Below are positions 15,821 through 24,992 of a stretch of DNA of 64,000 nt, in pieces. Below the pieces are notes generated by a model. It was not told the origin of the DNA, searched no databases, and saw only the letters and a program-made list of their open reading frames with translations. Source of the DNA: Micromonospora sp. U21 (GTDB lineage Bacteria; Actinomycetota; Actinomycetes; Mycobacteriales; Micromonosporaceae); NCBI RefSeq assembly GCF_018070045.1, contig NZ_JAGPYK010000002.1, forward strand, positions 1 to 64,000, in the 5' to 3' direction. A program made the position numbers and the translations under genes. Each line of letters starts with the position of its first letter. The stretch's first letter is position 1.

Positions 15821-16417
15821 TCAGGCGAGTTGCTCGTCGCCTCGGATGCGGGCGTGCAGGTGCATGTCGTGCCGGCCGTCGGAGTGGACGGCGTCGCTGC
15901 GCTTGGTGCCCTCCAGGAGGAAACCGGCTTTGGCGGCGACCCGGCAGGAGGCATTGTTGCGGGTCGAGTGATCCAAATGCAGACGGTGGAAACCGGCCTC
16001 GCCCAGTGCCCAGACGCTCAAGGCCGTCAGCGCGCGGGAGGCCACACCTGCTCCACGGGCGGCCGGGAGCACCCAGTATGCGCACCCCGCGACACCGTCA
16101 TCGAGGTTCATTCCGCCCATGGCGATGCGCCCCAGCACCTCACTGCCGCCGCGGGTCACCGCCCAACTCGCGCCCGTCTCCTGCGCCCAGGCCTGGCGAT
16201 ACTGATCGAACCACTCACGGACCTGGTCTTCAGATGCAGGTTGGCGAGTGTGCCAGTGCTGGATCTCGGGGTCCTGGTAAGCAGCGAGGAAAACTGCTGC
16301 GTCGAAAGGCTCCCAGGGTCGCAAGAGCAGGCCACCCGGGGCGGAAAACATCGGTTGCGGGCCGGCGGCGAGGGTTCCGGCGGGGATGGCAGGCGGCGTC
16401 GAAAGGGTTGCCCTCAC
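15821..16417 (-). CDS. GNAT acetyltransferase (RimJ/RimL-like)
   Basis: This 198-residue protein matches the RimJ/RimL group. It has the N-terminal LLLRPWEPFDAAVFLAAYQDPEI, the central GGMNLDDGVAGCAYWVLPAARGAGVASRAL with the acetyl-CoA pyrophosphate loop (ARGAGVA), and a C-terminal HRLHLDHSTRNNASCRVAAKAGF, the Asn and Cys/Ala helix of the fold. The family acetylates protein N termini or small amines; the substrate is unknown. A stop four bases away from the preceding small gene on the same strand suggests one transcript. Confidence 0.82.
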   Translation of the reverse strand: MRATLSTPPAIPAGTLAAGPQPMFSAPGGLLLRPWEPFDAAVFLAAYQDPEIQHWHTRQPASEDQVREWFDQYRQAWAQETGASWAVTRGGSEVLGRIAMGGMNLDDGVAGCAYWVLPAARGAGVASRALTALSVWALGEAGFHRLHLDHSTRNNASCRVAAKAGFLLEGTKRSDAVHSDGRHDMHLHARIRGDEQLA

Positions 16418-16420
16418 GCC

Positions 16421-16792
16421 TTATCCTCTCCCGGCGGTGATGACCTGTGTCAAGTTCCCAGCCAACTGCGCATCGGCATCTCGCTGCATGGCAACCTCAA
16501 CGCCATCCGTCATGATCGGTGTACTCATCTCGGCCAGATCCGCGCGTCCACGCTCAACCGAGAACGCCGCACGAGCAGTGCGCGCCGCGCGATCGCCTCC
16601 CGCAAACCGCGCCTGCTGGGCCGCCACCCCTGAGCGTCTCTTCGACCATGGCGCGGCAGCTTCGCATCGGCCTTTGTGCACATCCCCCAGTCGAACAGCT
16701 CCAGCCTGGTAGCTGTCGAAGGTGAGGTCGCCGCCGGCCGCGAGGTTGCCTTCATTCTTGTCGTTGATGATGGTTGCGTCGCCCTCGATCAT
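16421..16792 (-). CDS. Hypothetical protein
   Basis: An ATG at 16792 opens a 123-residue frame beginning MIEGDATIINDKNEGNLAAGGDL, with Asp/Asn-rich strands, followed by a basic helical middle and a C-terminal MTDGVEVAMQRDADAQLAGNL stretch. No ribosome site is obvious and codon bias is weak, so it may be a decayed gene. It lies four bases upstream of the GNAT gene. I do not recognise it. Confidence 0.35.
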   Translation of the reverse strand: MIEGDATIINDKNEGNLAAGGDLTFDSYQAGAVRLGDVHKGRCEAAAPWSKRRSGVAAQQARFAGGDRAARTARAAFSVERGRADLAEMSTPIMTDGVEVAMQRDADAQLAGNLTQVITAGRG

Positions 16793-16887
16793 CACCACTT
16801 CGAAACTCTGGCCTGGAGCGACCGGATCGATCGGGCAGATGAATGGGGAGGGGCGTTTGTCCGGATGGTTGTATCGGAATCGAGGTG

Positions 16888-17826
16888 TCAGCCGAGTAGG
16901 GCCGCGGTAACGTCGGCCCGGTTGAGCGCCGCCACACACCAGGCGAAGTGGCCGTCCTGGCCGGTGGGGTCATAGGCGTTGGCCGAAATCAGGGAGTACG
17001 CGGCCCGATAGACGAGCATGGTGGCATGGTCGTAGCCCATCCGCTCCTCCATCCGGTCGAGGAGTTCCTGTTCGACCTGCGGAGCCTCGTGCCCATACAT
17101 GTCGAAGATCGCTGCGGCCACCGCTGCGTCGAAAGCCGGATCACCCTCGGTCGTCAGGAAGCCCCAGTCCAGCACCGCGCACGGCTCGCCCGGAGCGTCG
17201 ACGAGGATGTTCGCCGGAACCAGGTCGCCGTGGATCACGGCTCGCCGGCCGCTGTCGATCTCGAGTAGACGGTCCCGAAATGCAGCTGCCTTGGCCTCGA
17301 AGCCGTCGACAGCCTGACTCAACACAGGCCGGAAACGGTCGACCTGGCGTCCCACGAGCCGCGCGAGTGCCAGCGGAAAGTCGTCCCCGGCTGCCAACAG
17401 AGGAGTGGGCTCACCGAGCACCGCCAGCTCACGGGCCGCCGGGAGCTCACCGCTGGCGGCAAGCTCGGCGACAACATCGACAACCACTCTGTACGCGTCC
17501 TCGCGCCGCACCGCGCCAGCCGCGAGGGCGTCCGACAACGTGGCGCCGGTCAACCGCCGCTCGATCGTGACCACCCGCCCCTCGACGGCTTCCACCTGCA
17601 GGATCCTTGGTACGCGGAACGCAAGCGACTTCGAGTTCAGGGCGTTGTAGAACGTCGCCATCCGGCGCGAGAACTCGACAGAACCGGAAAACCAGAGCTT
17701 CGCCACGTGGGACGCGTCGATCTCGTAGACCGCGCCCTCCATCCCCTCACCCAGCAGCTGAGGATCGGCCGTACCGATCCACCGCTTGAGTGTCCGGGCT
17801 GCCTCGATGTCCGGCGTACCGCTCAC
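16888..17826 (-). CDS. Aminoglycoside phosphotransferase (APH)-family kinase
   Basis: The 312-residue protein has a protein-kinase-like fold of the APH family. It contains a Gly-rich loop (LLGEGMEGAVYEI), a Lys in VAKLWF, the catalytic loop HGDLVPANILVD (His199, Asp201) and the metal-binding VLDWGFLTTEGDPAFD. The family phosphorylates aminoglycosides, macrolides, homoserine or other small alcohols, so drug resistance is possible but unproven. It starts close to the LTA-synthase-like gene but in the accessory stretch with the GNAT gene. Confidence 0.82.
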   Translation of the reverse strand: MSGTPDIEAARTLKRWIGTADPQLLGEGMEGAVYEIDASHVAKLWFSGSVEFSRRMATFYNALNSKSLAFRVPRILQVEAVEGRVVTIERRLTGATLSDALAAGAVRREDAYRVVVDVVAELAASGELPAARELAVLGEPTPLLAAGDDFPLALARLVGRQVDRFRPVLSQAVDGFEAKAAAFRDRLLEIDSGRRAVIHGDLVPANILVDAPGEPCAVLDWGFLTTEGDPAFDAAVAAAIFDMYGHEAPQVEQELLDRMEERMGYDHATMLVYRAAYSLISANAYDPTGQDGHFAWCVAALNRADVTAALLG

Positions 17827-17851
17827 GGGATCCTCCTCCGCATGCTCTGCG

Positions 17852-19600
17852 TCAGCGGGGCGCGGCGATCGGCGGTGTCGACGGCCCGAAGGTGGTCAGG
17901 AACCGGTCCCGGAAGGTGTCCATCGGCCACACCGGGCCCCGCGGACCGGGCCGTAGGCCGTCCTGCCAACCCCAGTCCGCCACCCGGTCCAGCACCGCAG
18001 GGTCGTGGGCGACGATGCTGATCGGCACGTCCCGGCTGGCGCCCTCGCCGGTGACCACCGGGGAGGGCTGGTGGTCGCCGAGGAAGACCAGCACCAGGTC
18101 GTCGTCCCCGTAGGTCTGCACGTAGGAGATCAGGGTCTCCAGCGAGTACGCGATGGCCTGCCGGTACCCGCCGCGGATCTGGCCGGCGTCCCGGTCGTCG
18201 GCGTCGCCGCTGTCCTCGCCGACTGCGGAGCCGTGGTAGATCGAGCCGTCGCCCACCTCGTTCCACCCGATCATTCGGGGCACCGCCGTCCACGGTGAAT
18301 GGCTCGAGATCAGCGGGATCTCCGCCATCACCGGTCGGTCGGCGCTGGCGCGCACCTGCTGCTGGAAGAACGACAACGTGTACTGGTCGGGCATCGGGGC
18401 GTAGCTGAACTTCGGTCCCCGGTAGCCGAGCGCCTCCGCGTCGTAGTAGCGGTCGTAGTCGAAGAATCCCTGCTCCGGCCACGGTTGGGTGGCCGCCGGC
18501 AGCACCCCGACGGTCTGCCAGCCGGCCCGGCGGAACGCGCCGTTGAGGGTGAGCCGGTCGCTGGCCAGCAGGCTGCGGTGCCGCTGCTCGTTGTCCGTCC
18601 ACAGGCCGGACAGCAGCGTGTCGTGCGCCAACCAACTGCCGCCGCCGAAGGTGGGGGAGGTGAGGAAGCCGCTGCGAGCCTGGTACCCGGCCGCGCGCAG
18701 CCGCTCGGTGCCGGCGTCCAGCACCGCGTTGACCTGCGGCGCCAGCTCCGGGTCCTCCACCGCGTCGCGGCCGTAGCTCTCCACGAACGCGAGGATGACG
18801 TCCTTGCCCCGCAGCCCGGTCAGCAGTTGGTCGCCCGGGGTGTCGTGGAACGGGTCGGCGTTGATCTGGGCATCGAACCTCTCGCGGTCGTGCAGCCGGG
18901 CGTCCACCTGGGTGGCGTGCGCGCCGACCAGCGCGGTGGTGCCGGCGTCGGCCACCGGCACGCCCGGTACGACCCGCACGCCGACGACGGCGCAGGCCAC
19001 CCACGCGACGGTCAGCGCGGCCACCGCCCGGGTCGCCACCCGTTCGTGCCGGACCAGCAGCGACGCCAGCCGGCGCAGCGCCAGCGTGAGCACCAGCAGC
19101 AGCGCGCCGACCAGCAGCAGGATGCCGACCGCCGCGCCGAACGCGCCGACCCGACCGGCCGAATCGCGGACGAAACCGAACGCGTCGTCCAGCAGCAGCC
19201 AGTCCAGCACCAGGTCGAACGGCCGGTCGAGGGCCGTCCGGAAGCCCAGGTCGGCGAGCTTCACGATGGCGAGCACGCCGAGCAGCGGCCCGACCACGGC
19301 CACCACCACCCGCCGGGGCCGCGCCGGCAGGGCCAGCAGCAGCGCGGCGACGAGCAGCCCCTCCAGCGGGATGCGCAGGAAGGCGCCCGGCGTGAGGAGG
19401 CCGAGCCGGTCCGGGCCGACCAGCACGGCGAACACCAGCAGCACGGCCAACGCGCTGCCCACCCCGCCCGCCACCCGCCGCGCCGGGCCGCGCCCGGTCG
19501 CGGCCGACACCACGGGAGTACGCGCCGACGCCTCGTCCGCAACCGCCCGGCGCGAGCCGAACCGGTTGACCAGCCGGCGTACCCGGGCGGGAAGGGTCAT
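17852..19600 (-). CDS. LTA-synthase-like membrane sulfatase-fold phosphotransferase
   Basis: The ATG at 19600 lies five bases after GGAGG and overlaps the TGA stop of the phosphatidyltransferase gene, so the two are translationally coupled. The N-terminal 215 residues hold four to five membrane helices. The C-terminal extracytoplasmic alkaline-phosphatase/sulfatase domain has DVILAFVESYGRDA, FGGGSWLAHDTLLSGL (nucleophile region) and LVLVFLGDHQPSP (metal site). Relatives transfer phosphoglycerol or phosphoethanolamine, or cleave such groups, on surface polymers. Coupling to a CDP-alcohol phosphatidyltransferase suggests that the lipid made there supplies the head group used here. Confidence 0.78.
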   Translation of the reverse strand: MTLPARVRRLVNRFGSRRAVADEASARTPVVSAATGRGPARRVAGGVGSALAVLLVFAVLVGPDRLGLLTPGAFLRIPLEGLLVAALLLALPARPRRVVVAVVGPLLGVLAIVKLADLGFRTALDRPFDLVLDWLLLDDAFGFVRDSAGRVGAFGAAVGILLLVGALLLVLTLALRRLASLLVRHERVATRAVAALTVAWVACAVVGVRVVPGVPVADAGTTALVGAHATQVDARLHDRERFDAQINADPFHDTPGDQLLTGLRGKDVILAFVESYGRDAVEDPELAPQVNAVLDAGTERLRAAGYQARSGFLTSPTFGGGSWLAHDTLLSGLWTDNEQRHRSLLASDRLTLNGAFRRAGWQTVGVLPAATQPWPEQGFFDYDRYYDAEALGYRGPKFSYAPMPDQYTLSFFQQQVRASADRPVMAEIPLISSHSPWTAVPRMIGWNEVGDGSIYHGSAVGEDSGDADDRDAGQIRGGYRQAIAYSLETLISYVQTYGDDDLVLVFLGDHQPSPVVTGEGASRDVPISIVAHDPAVLDRVADWGWQDGLRPGPRGPVWPMDTFRDRFLTTFGPSTPPIAAPR

Positions 19601-20556
19601 CACATCCTCCAGTCGGAGTGGACCGTAGAGCCCGAGCCCGCGGCCATCGCCGGCGTCGGAGCGGGCACCGGCAGCAGGGGCGGGAGCGCCACCGTCGACC
19701 GGACGACCACCGGCAGCAGGGGCGGCAGAGCCACCGGTCCGGCCACCGGGGCGGGCACCGGCGGCACGGTCCGCGCCGGCACGGCAGACGGTACCGACGC
19801 GGTCCGCGTCGGCATGACAGGCGCCGCCGGCGTTGGCGTGGCAGCCGGCACGTGGGCCGGCCGGGTCGCCGGCCGGCGTCGCCACAACCACGTCACGTCC
19901 CGGCCGAACGACTCGACCAGCAGAGCCAACGCCACCACCAGCACCAGCGTGGTCCACGGCTGGGGCAGCACCCCCGCCGCGGCCACCGCCAGCAGCACCC
20001 CCTGCGCGGCGGCCACCACCTTGCGCCAGTAGCGCGGCGGCAGCGACCCGCCCAGCCAGGGCAGCACCGCGCTCGCCGCGACGAACGCGTACCGCATCAC
20101 GCCGATGGCCAGCACCCACCCGCCGGCGGCCGGCGCGACGTGCACGCTCAGTACCAGGATCAGGAACGCGTCGACCTCCATGTCGAAGCGGGCGCCCAGC
20201 GCGCTCACCGTGCCGGTACGCCGCGCCACCTGCCCGTCCACCGCGTCCAGCAGCAACGCCACCGCGCTCACGGTGACCAGCAAGCCCACCGGCGCCGGCC
20301 GGCCGAACGAGTTGGCCACCAGCGCGGTGACCGCGCCGACCAGGACGGCCCGGGCCAGCGTCACCCGGTCGGCGGGACCGAGGCGGATCGCACCGGCCTG
20401 GTGCAGGCCCCGGCTCAACGCGAGGCAGGTGACCACCGCGTAGCCGGTCCCGACCAGCCAGCCCGCGCCGCCCAGCCCCACCGTGGCGGCCAGCGCCGCC
20501 AACACGACCAGTTGCGCGCTCAGCCCGATCATCGGACCACTTCGAACCGTGGGCAC
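19600..20556 (-). CDS. CDP-alcohol phosphatidyltransferase
   Basis: The GTG at 20556 follows GGAGG by four bases and gives 318 residues. The catalytic signature is complete: Asp104, Asp107-Gly108, Ala111-Arg112, Gly121, Asp125 and Asp129. About six membrane helices surround it. It would join a CDP-linked lipid with an alcohol (glycerol phosphate, inositol phosphate or similar) in the membrane. The last 80 residues form a Pro/Val/Ala tail with a repeated VALPPLLPV, absent from housekeeping members. It is divergent from the dehydrogenase-led operon at 20635. Confidence 0.85.
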   Translation of the reverse strand: MPTVRSGPMIGLSAQLVVLAALAATVGLGGAGWLVGTGYAVVTCLALSRGLHQAGAIRLGPADRVTLARAVLVGAVTALVANSFGRPAPVGLLVTVSAVALLLDAVDGQVARRTGTVSALGARFDMEVDAFLILVLSVHVAPAAGGWVLAIGVMRYAFVAASAVLPWLGGSLPPRYWRKVVAAAQGVLLAVAAAGVLPQPWTTLVLVVALALLVESFGRDVTWLWRRRPATRPAHVPAATPTPAAPVMPTRTASVPSAVPARTVPPVPAPVAGPVALPPLLPVVVRSTVALPPLLPVPAPTPAMAAGSGSTVHSDWRM

Positions 20557-20634
20557 CGTACCTCCGTGTTTATGATCGACGACCCCGACAGGGAACACGG
20601 AAAACGAGGCCGTTCGGTTCGGCCGGGAGCAAAG

Positions 20635-21633
20635 GTGAGGTGCGCGACGGTGATCCGCGAGGCGTACGCCTGCTGGGTGCGCGAGCCCGGCGCGGCGGAG
20701 ATCCGGCCGGTGTCGTTGCCCGTACCGGGCCCCGACGAGGTGCTGGTCCGGGCACGCTACTCCGGGGTCAGCCGGGGTACCGAGACGCTGGTCTTCGCTG
20801 GCCGGGTGCCCGCCGACCAGCACGCCGCGATGCGCGCGCCCTTTCAGGAGGGCGACTTCCCGGGCCCGGTGAAGTACGGCTACCTCAGCGTCGGCGTCGT
20901 CGAGCAGGGCCCACCGGAGCTGCTCGGGCGCACGGTCTTCTGCCTGCACCCGCACCAGAGCGCGTACGTCGTGCCGGCCACCGCCGTGGTGCCGGTGCCG
21001 GACGACGTGCCGCCCGCCCGCGCGGTGCTCGCCGGCACGGTGGAGACCGCCGTGAACGCGCTCTGGGACGCCGCGCCGCTGGTCGGCGACCGGGTCAGCG
21101 TGGTCGGTGCGGGGATGGTGGGCTGCTGCGTCGCCGCGCTGCTCGCCCGGTTCCCCGGCGTGCAGGTCGAGCTGGTCGACACCGACGCCCGCCGGGCCGG
21201 GATCGCCGGCGCGCTCGGTGTCGGGTTCGCCCAACCGGCCGACGCGGCCGGCGACCGAGACCTGGTCGTACACGCCAGCGCCACCGCCGACGGTCTGCAA
21301 CGCTCGCTGGACCTGCTCGCGCCGGAGGGCACGGTGATCGAGCTGAGCTGGTACGGCGACCGCCCGGTGCAGGTGTCGCTCGGTGGGGCGTTCCACTCCG
21401 GACGGCTGACCGTGCGCAGCAGCCAGGTCGGCATGGTGGCGCCCGCACGGCGGGGGCGGCGCAGCTACACCGACCGGCTGGCGCTCGCCCTGGACCTGCT
21501 CGACGACCCGGCCTTCGACGCGCTGATCACCGGCGCGTCCCGGTTCGCGGAGCTGCCCGACGTTCTCGCTCGACTGAGCACGGGTGACCTTGCCGCGCTC
21601 TGCCATCTCATCACCTACGACGACGGGGAGTGA
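20635..21633 (+). CDS. Zinc-type alcohol dehydrogenase-like oxidoreductase (MDR family)
   Basis: A GTG start five bases after GGGAG yields 332 residues. The N-terminal GroES-like part ([31 protein letters not shown]) lacks the usual catalytic Cys and the four-Cys structural zinc loop. The Rossmann part has [20 protein letters not shown] and an Asp-ending strand ([10 protein letters not shown]), which suggests NAD(H). A late [16 protein letters not shown] segment is typical of the dehydrogenases that accompany PTPS-like proteins in actinobacterial clusters. It leads a seven-gene, mostly overlapping operon. The substrate is unknown. Confidence 0.78.
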   Translation: MRCATVIREAYACWVREPGAAEIRPVSLPVPGPDEVLVRARYSGVSRGTETLVFAGRVPADQHAAMRAPFQEGDFPGPVKYGYLSVGVVEQGPPELLGRTVFCLHPHQSAYVVPATAVVPVPDDVPPARAVLAGTVETAVNALWDAAPLVGDRVSVVGAGMVGCCVAALLARFPGVQVELVDTDARRAGIAGALGVGFAQPADAAGDRDLVVHASATADGLQRSLDLLAPEGTVIELSWYGDRPVQVSLGGAFHSGRLTVRSSQVGMVAPARRGRRSYTDRLALALDLLDDPAFDALITGASRFAELPDVLARLSTGDLAALCHLITYDDGE

Positions 21634-21635
21634 CC

Positions 21636-22034
21636 GTGTTCAGCGTGACCGTTCGGGATCACATGATGATCGCCCACAGTTTCCGGGGCGAGGTGTTCGG
21701 CCCGGCCCAGCGCCTGCACGGGGCGACCTTCGTGGTGGACGCGACGTTCCGCCGGCCGGACCTGGACGCCGACGGCATCGTGGTCGACATCGGTCTGGCC
21801 ACCGAGCAGCTGCGGGCCGTGCTCGGCGAGCTGACCTACCGCAATCTCGACGACGAGGCCGCGTTCGCCGGGGTGAACACCACCACCGAGGTGCTGGCCC
21901 GTACCGTCGCCGACCGGCTGGCCGAGCGGGCGCACGCCGGTGAGCTGGGCGCCGGGGCGCGTGAACTGGCCGGCATCACCGTCACCCTGCACGAGTCGCA
22001 CATCGCCTGGGCCAGCTACGAGCGGTCGCTGTGA
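21636..22034 (+). CDS. 6-pyruvoyl-tetrahydropterin synthase/QueD-family protein with altered active site
   Basis: The GTG at 21636 is preceded by GGGGAG at five bases; an overlapping GTG at 21630 is the alternative. The 132-residue size and fold signature match PTPS/Que[12 protein letters not shown] with His14, then AQRLHGATF with His28, and the C-terminal [16 protein letters not shown] with the catalytic His/Glu pair. In family enzymes the middle motif is Cys-x3-His-Gly-His. Here Cys is Ala24 and the second His is Ala30, so the catalytic Cys and one zinc ligand are missing. A different reaction or a binding role is likely. It is flanked by GTP-cyclohydrolase-II-linked genes. Confidence 0.82.
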   Translation: MFSVTVRDHMMIAHSFRGEVFGPAQRLHGATFVVDATFRRPDLDADGIVVDIGLATEQLRAVLGELTYRNLDDEAAFAGVNTTTEVLARTVADRLAERAHAGELGAGARELAGITVTLHESHIAWASYERSL

Positions 22035-23110
22035 TCGGGGCGGGCCGGGCGACACCGGTCGACCGGCCCGCTTCTCCCGGCCGTGCCGTGCACGTCGTCC
22101 TGCCCGGCGACATCGACGACCCGGCCACACCCAGCGGCGGCAACTCCTACGACCGGCGGATCTGCCGGGGGCTCGGCGAGCTGGGCTGGTCGGTGCGCGA
22201 ACATCCGGTGCCCGGCGCCTGGCCGTACCCCGACGCGGCCGACCGGGTGGAGCTTGCCCGGCTGCTGGCCGCCGCGCCGGACGACGCCGTGGTGCTGCTC
22301 GACGGCCTGATCGCCTCGACCGTTCCGGACCTGCTCGCCCCGCACGCCCGGAGGCTGCGCCTGGTCGTCCTGGTGCACCTGCCGCTGGACGACGAGGCCG
22401 AGGCCCACGCGCTGGCCACGGCCCGGGCCGTCGTCACCACCAGCAAGTGGACGCGCGGACGGCTGCTGGCCCGCCACCCGCTGCCGGTCGACCGGGTCCG
22501 GGCCGCGCCGCCGGGGGTGACGCCCGCCGCGCCGGTGCCCGGCTCGGTCGCCGGCGACCGGCTGCTATGCGTGGCGGCCGTCACCCGCCACAAGGGGCAC
22601 GACGTGCTGGTGGACGCGCTGTCCACGCTCGCCGGGCTGCCGTGGACGCTGGTCTGCGCCGGCACGCTGGCCCGGGAGCCGGAGCTGGTGCACCGGCTCC
22701 GTGAGCGGCTCGCCGCAGCGGGCATCGCCGACCGGGTCCGGCTGGCCGGCCCGTTGACCGGCGCCGCGCTGGACGCCGCCTACGCCGCCGCCGACCTGCT
22801 GGTGCTGCCGTCGCGGGGCGAGACGTACGGGATGGTCGTCACCGAGGCGCTGGCCCGGGGTCTGCCGGTGCTGGGGACCGAGGTGGGCGGCCTGCCGGAG
22901 GCGCTCGGCCGGGCGCCCGGCGGTGAGCGGCCCGGGCTGTTGGTCCCGCCGGACGACCCGGCCGCGCTGGCCGGCGCGCTGACGCGCTGGCTGGGCGACG
23001 ACGCCCTGCGTACCCGGCTGCGGCGTGCCGCCCTGGCCCGGCGGGACACCCTGACCGACTGGCCGGTGACGACCGCGCTGCTGGCCGCCGTGCTTGAGGA
23101 GGTGGCATGA
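22031..23110 (+). CDS. GT4-type glycosyltransferase
   Basis: The GTG overlaps the preceding TGA (GTGA), giving 359 residues. The protein is a two-domain GT-B enzyme: an N-terminal acceptor domain ([20 protein letters not shown], then VVLVHLPL) and a C-terminal nucleotide-sugar domain ([54 protein letters not shown]). The last segment holds the Glu-x7-Glu motif of GT4 retaining transferases. Its coupling to the PTPS-like and methyltransferase genes suggests that the pathway product is glycosylated. Confidence 0.87.
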   Translation: MIGAGRATPVDRPASPGRAVHVVLPGDIDDPATPSGGNSYDRRICRGLGELGWSVREHPVPGAWPYPDAADRVELARLLAAAPDDAVVLLDGLIASTVPDLLAPHARRLRLVVLVHLPLDDEAEAHALATARAVVTTSKWTRGRLLARHPLPVDRVRAAPPGVTPAAPVPGSVAGDRLLCVAAVTRHKGHDVLVDALSTLAGLPWTLVCAGTLAREPELVHRLRERLAAAGIADRVRLAGPLTGAALDAAYAAADLLVLPSRGETYGMVVTEALARGLPVLGTEVGGLPEALGRAPGGERPGLLVPPDDPAALAGALTRWLGDDALRTRLRRAALARRDTLTDWPVTTALLAAVLEEVA

Positions 23111-23931
23111 CCGTCGAGGAGACCCTGCCGTTCGCCGACTGGCTGCGGCTGCGCGAGCCCGCCGACGCGGCGGCCCGCGCCGCGGACCTGGTGGACGTGG
23201 TCCGCCCCCGGCTGGCCGGCGAGGCGCCGATCCTGATCCACGACCTGGGCAGCGGCACCGGCTCGATGAGCCGTTGGCTGGCGGCCCGGCTGCCCGGCCC
23301 GCAGCACTGGGTGCTGCACGACCGGGACGCCGACCTGTTGACCCGGGCTGCCGAGGGCATGGCCGGTGTCACCGCCGCCGACGGCGCAGCGGTCACGGTC
23401 AGCACCCGGTGTGGCGACCTCACCCGGCTCACCGCCGCCGACCTGGCCGACGGTGCCCTGGTCACCGCGTCCGCGTTGCTGGACATGCTGACCGCCGAGG
23501 AGGTCGAGCGGGTGGTCGCCGCCTGCGCCGACGCCGGCCGGCCCACGCTCTTCGCGATCTCGGTCACCGGGCGGGTCCGGCTCACCCCGGCCGACCCGCT
23601 GGACCCGACGGTCGAGGCCGCGTTCAACGACCACCAGCGGCGCACCGTCGACGGCCGGCGGATGCTCGGCCCGGACGCCGTCGCCGCGACCGTCGCCGCG
23701 TTCGCCCGCCGGGGCGTCCCGGTCCGGGAGCGGCCCAGCCCGTGGCGACTCGGCCCGGACCAGGCCGACCTGACCGCCGAGTGGTTCCGGGGCTGGCTGG
23801 GCGCGGCGTGTGAGGAGCGCCCGGACCTGGCCGGCCCGGCCCAGGCGTACGCCCAGCGCCGGCTGGTCGACGCCGCCGCCGGCCGGCTCACCGTGCATGT
23901 CGAGCACCGGGACCTCCTGGCCGGCGAATGA
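23107..23931 (+). CDS. Class I SAM-dependent methyltransferase
   Basis: It overlaps the glycosyltransferase stop by ATGA and encodes 274 residues. The SAM-binding motif is LIHDLGSGTGSMSRWLAARL, followed by an acidic strand end (VLHDRDADLL) and a late motif VTASALLDMLT. A C-terminal module of about 90 residues (FNDHQRRTVDGRRMLGPDAV and WFRGWLGAACEERPDL) is characteristic of the group that travels with this operon. Substrate unknown. Confidence 0.8.
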   Translation: MTVEETLPFADWLRLREPADAAARAADLVDVVRPRLAGEAPILIHDLGSGTGSMSRWLAARLPGPQHWVLHDRDADLLTRAAEGMAGVTAADGAAVTVSTRCGDLTRLTAADLADGALVTASALLDMLTAEEVERVVAACADAGRPTLFAISVTGRVRLTPADPLDPTVEAAFNDHQRRTVDGRRMLGPDAVAATVAAFARRGVPVRERPSPWRLGPDQADLTAEWFRGWLGAACEERPDLAGPAQAYAQRRLVDAAAGRLTVHVEHRDLLAGE

Positions 23932-23989
23932 ACCGCTCGCGCCCTGGATACGTGCACTAGGTCAAGTGGACGATCTTCAGGGAGGACCG

Positions 23990-24934
23990 GTGCCGATGTT
24001 CTGGGCCTGGGCACGAGTGGCCGGCGGGGTGGGCCTGCTCGCCGTCCTCCTGTGGCAGGTGGGCGGCGGCCCGTTCCTCGCCGGGGTGCGGCTGATCGAC
24101 GCGCCGGCGTTGGCCGCTGCGCTGCTCATCGGTGTGCTCACGACGGTCTGCGCGGCCTGGCGGTGGAGCCTGGTCGCCGGCGGCCTGGGCGTGCGGCTGC
24201 CCCTGGCGACCGCGGTGGCGCACTGCTACCGGGCGGTGTTCCTCAACGCCACCCTGCCCGGCGGGGTGCTCGGCGACGTGCACCGGGCGGTACGCCACGG
24301 CCGGGACGCCGGAGACGTCAGCCGGGGGATCCGCGCGGTGGTCTGGGAGCGTACCGCCGGCCAGGTGGTCCTGGTGGGCGTCGCGCTGGTGGTGCTCGCC
24401 GCGTTCCCGTCCCCGGTGCGGCCGTACCTGCCGGCCGCCGCGGGGTTGCTGGTCGCGGGTGGGCTGGCCGCCGTGCTGCTGGCGCGGGTCCTGCCGCAGA
24501 CCGGCCGGTCGCGCTGGGCGCGGGCCCTGCGCACCGCCGTGGCGGACGTCCGGGCCGGGTTGCTGGCCCGGCGGACCTGGTTCGGCGTGCTGGTCGCCTC
24601 CGCCGTGATGGTCGCCGGTCACCTGACCACCTTCCTGGTGGCGGCGCGTACTGCCGGCTCAGATGCCCCGCTGTCCCGGCTGCTGCCGCTCACCCTGCTC
24701 GCCCTGCTAGCCATGGGCCTGCCGTTGAACATCGCCGGCTTCGGCCCGCGCGAGGGCGTGGCCGCGTGGGCGTTCGGCGCGGCCGGGCTCAGCGCCGCCG
24801 AGGGCGTCGCCACCGCTACCGTCTACGGTGCACTGGTGCTGGTTGCCAGTCTGCCCGGCGCCGCCGTGCTGCTCGCCCGGCGGGCCCGGATTCCCGCCGT
24901 CGCCCGGGAAGCCGCCTCCGGCGGCGGCTGTTGA
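23990..24934 (+). CDS. Lysylphosphatidylglycerol-synthase-type flippase-like membrane protein (UPF0104)
   Basis: The GTG at 23990 lies four bases after GGGAGG; an ATG six bases on is possible. The 314-residue protein has about eight helices and the LPG_synthase_TM hallmarks: RWSLVAGGLGVRLPLATAVAHCYRAVFLNATLPGG split over two helices, and GLPLNIAGFGPREGVAAWAFG. The domain moves amphipathic lipids across membranes in MprF. Standing alone with a glycosyltransferase, it may export or bind a glycolipid intermediate. Confidence 0.78.
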   Translation: MPMFWAWARVAGGVGLLAVLLWQVGGGPFLAGVRLIDAPALAAALLIGVLTTVCAAWRWSLVAGGLGVRLPLATAVAHCYRAVFLNATLPGGVLGDVHRAVRHGRDAGDVSRGIRAVVWERTAGQVVLVGVALVVLAAFPSPVRPYLPAAAGLLVAGGLAAVLLARVLPQTGRSRWARALRTAVADVRAGLLARRTWFGVLVASAVMVAGHLTTFLVAARTAGSDAPLSRLLPLTLLALLAMGLPLNIAGFGPREGVAAWAFGAAGLSAAEGVATATVYGALVLVASLPGAAVLLARRARIPAVAREAASGGGC

Positions 24935-24992
24935 GCCGGTTGTGAGACGGTACGCGTCGCCGGACGGCGGTGGCGCCGGACAAAGGAGTCCC

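Noticed and set aside
19618..21606. Very long open frames on the strand opposite the phosphatidyltransferase and dehydrogenase genes
   Set aside because: They are Arg/Gly/Pro/His-rich shadows of GC-rich genes with no motif; the genes on the other strand have clear domains.
23932..23989. Separate small gene or promoter between methyltransferase and flippase-like genes
   Set aside because: The gap is 58 bp, with only a ribosome site for the next gene visible.
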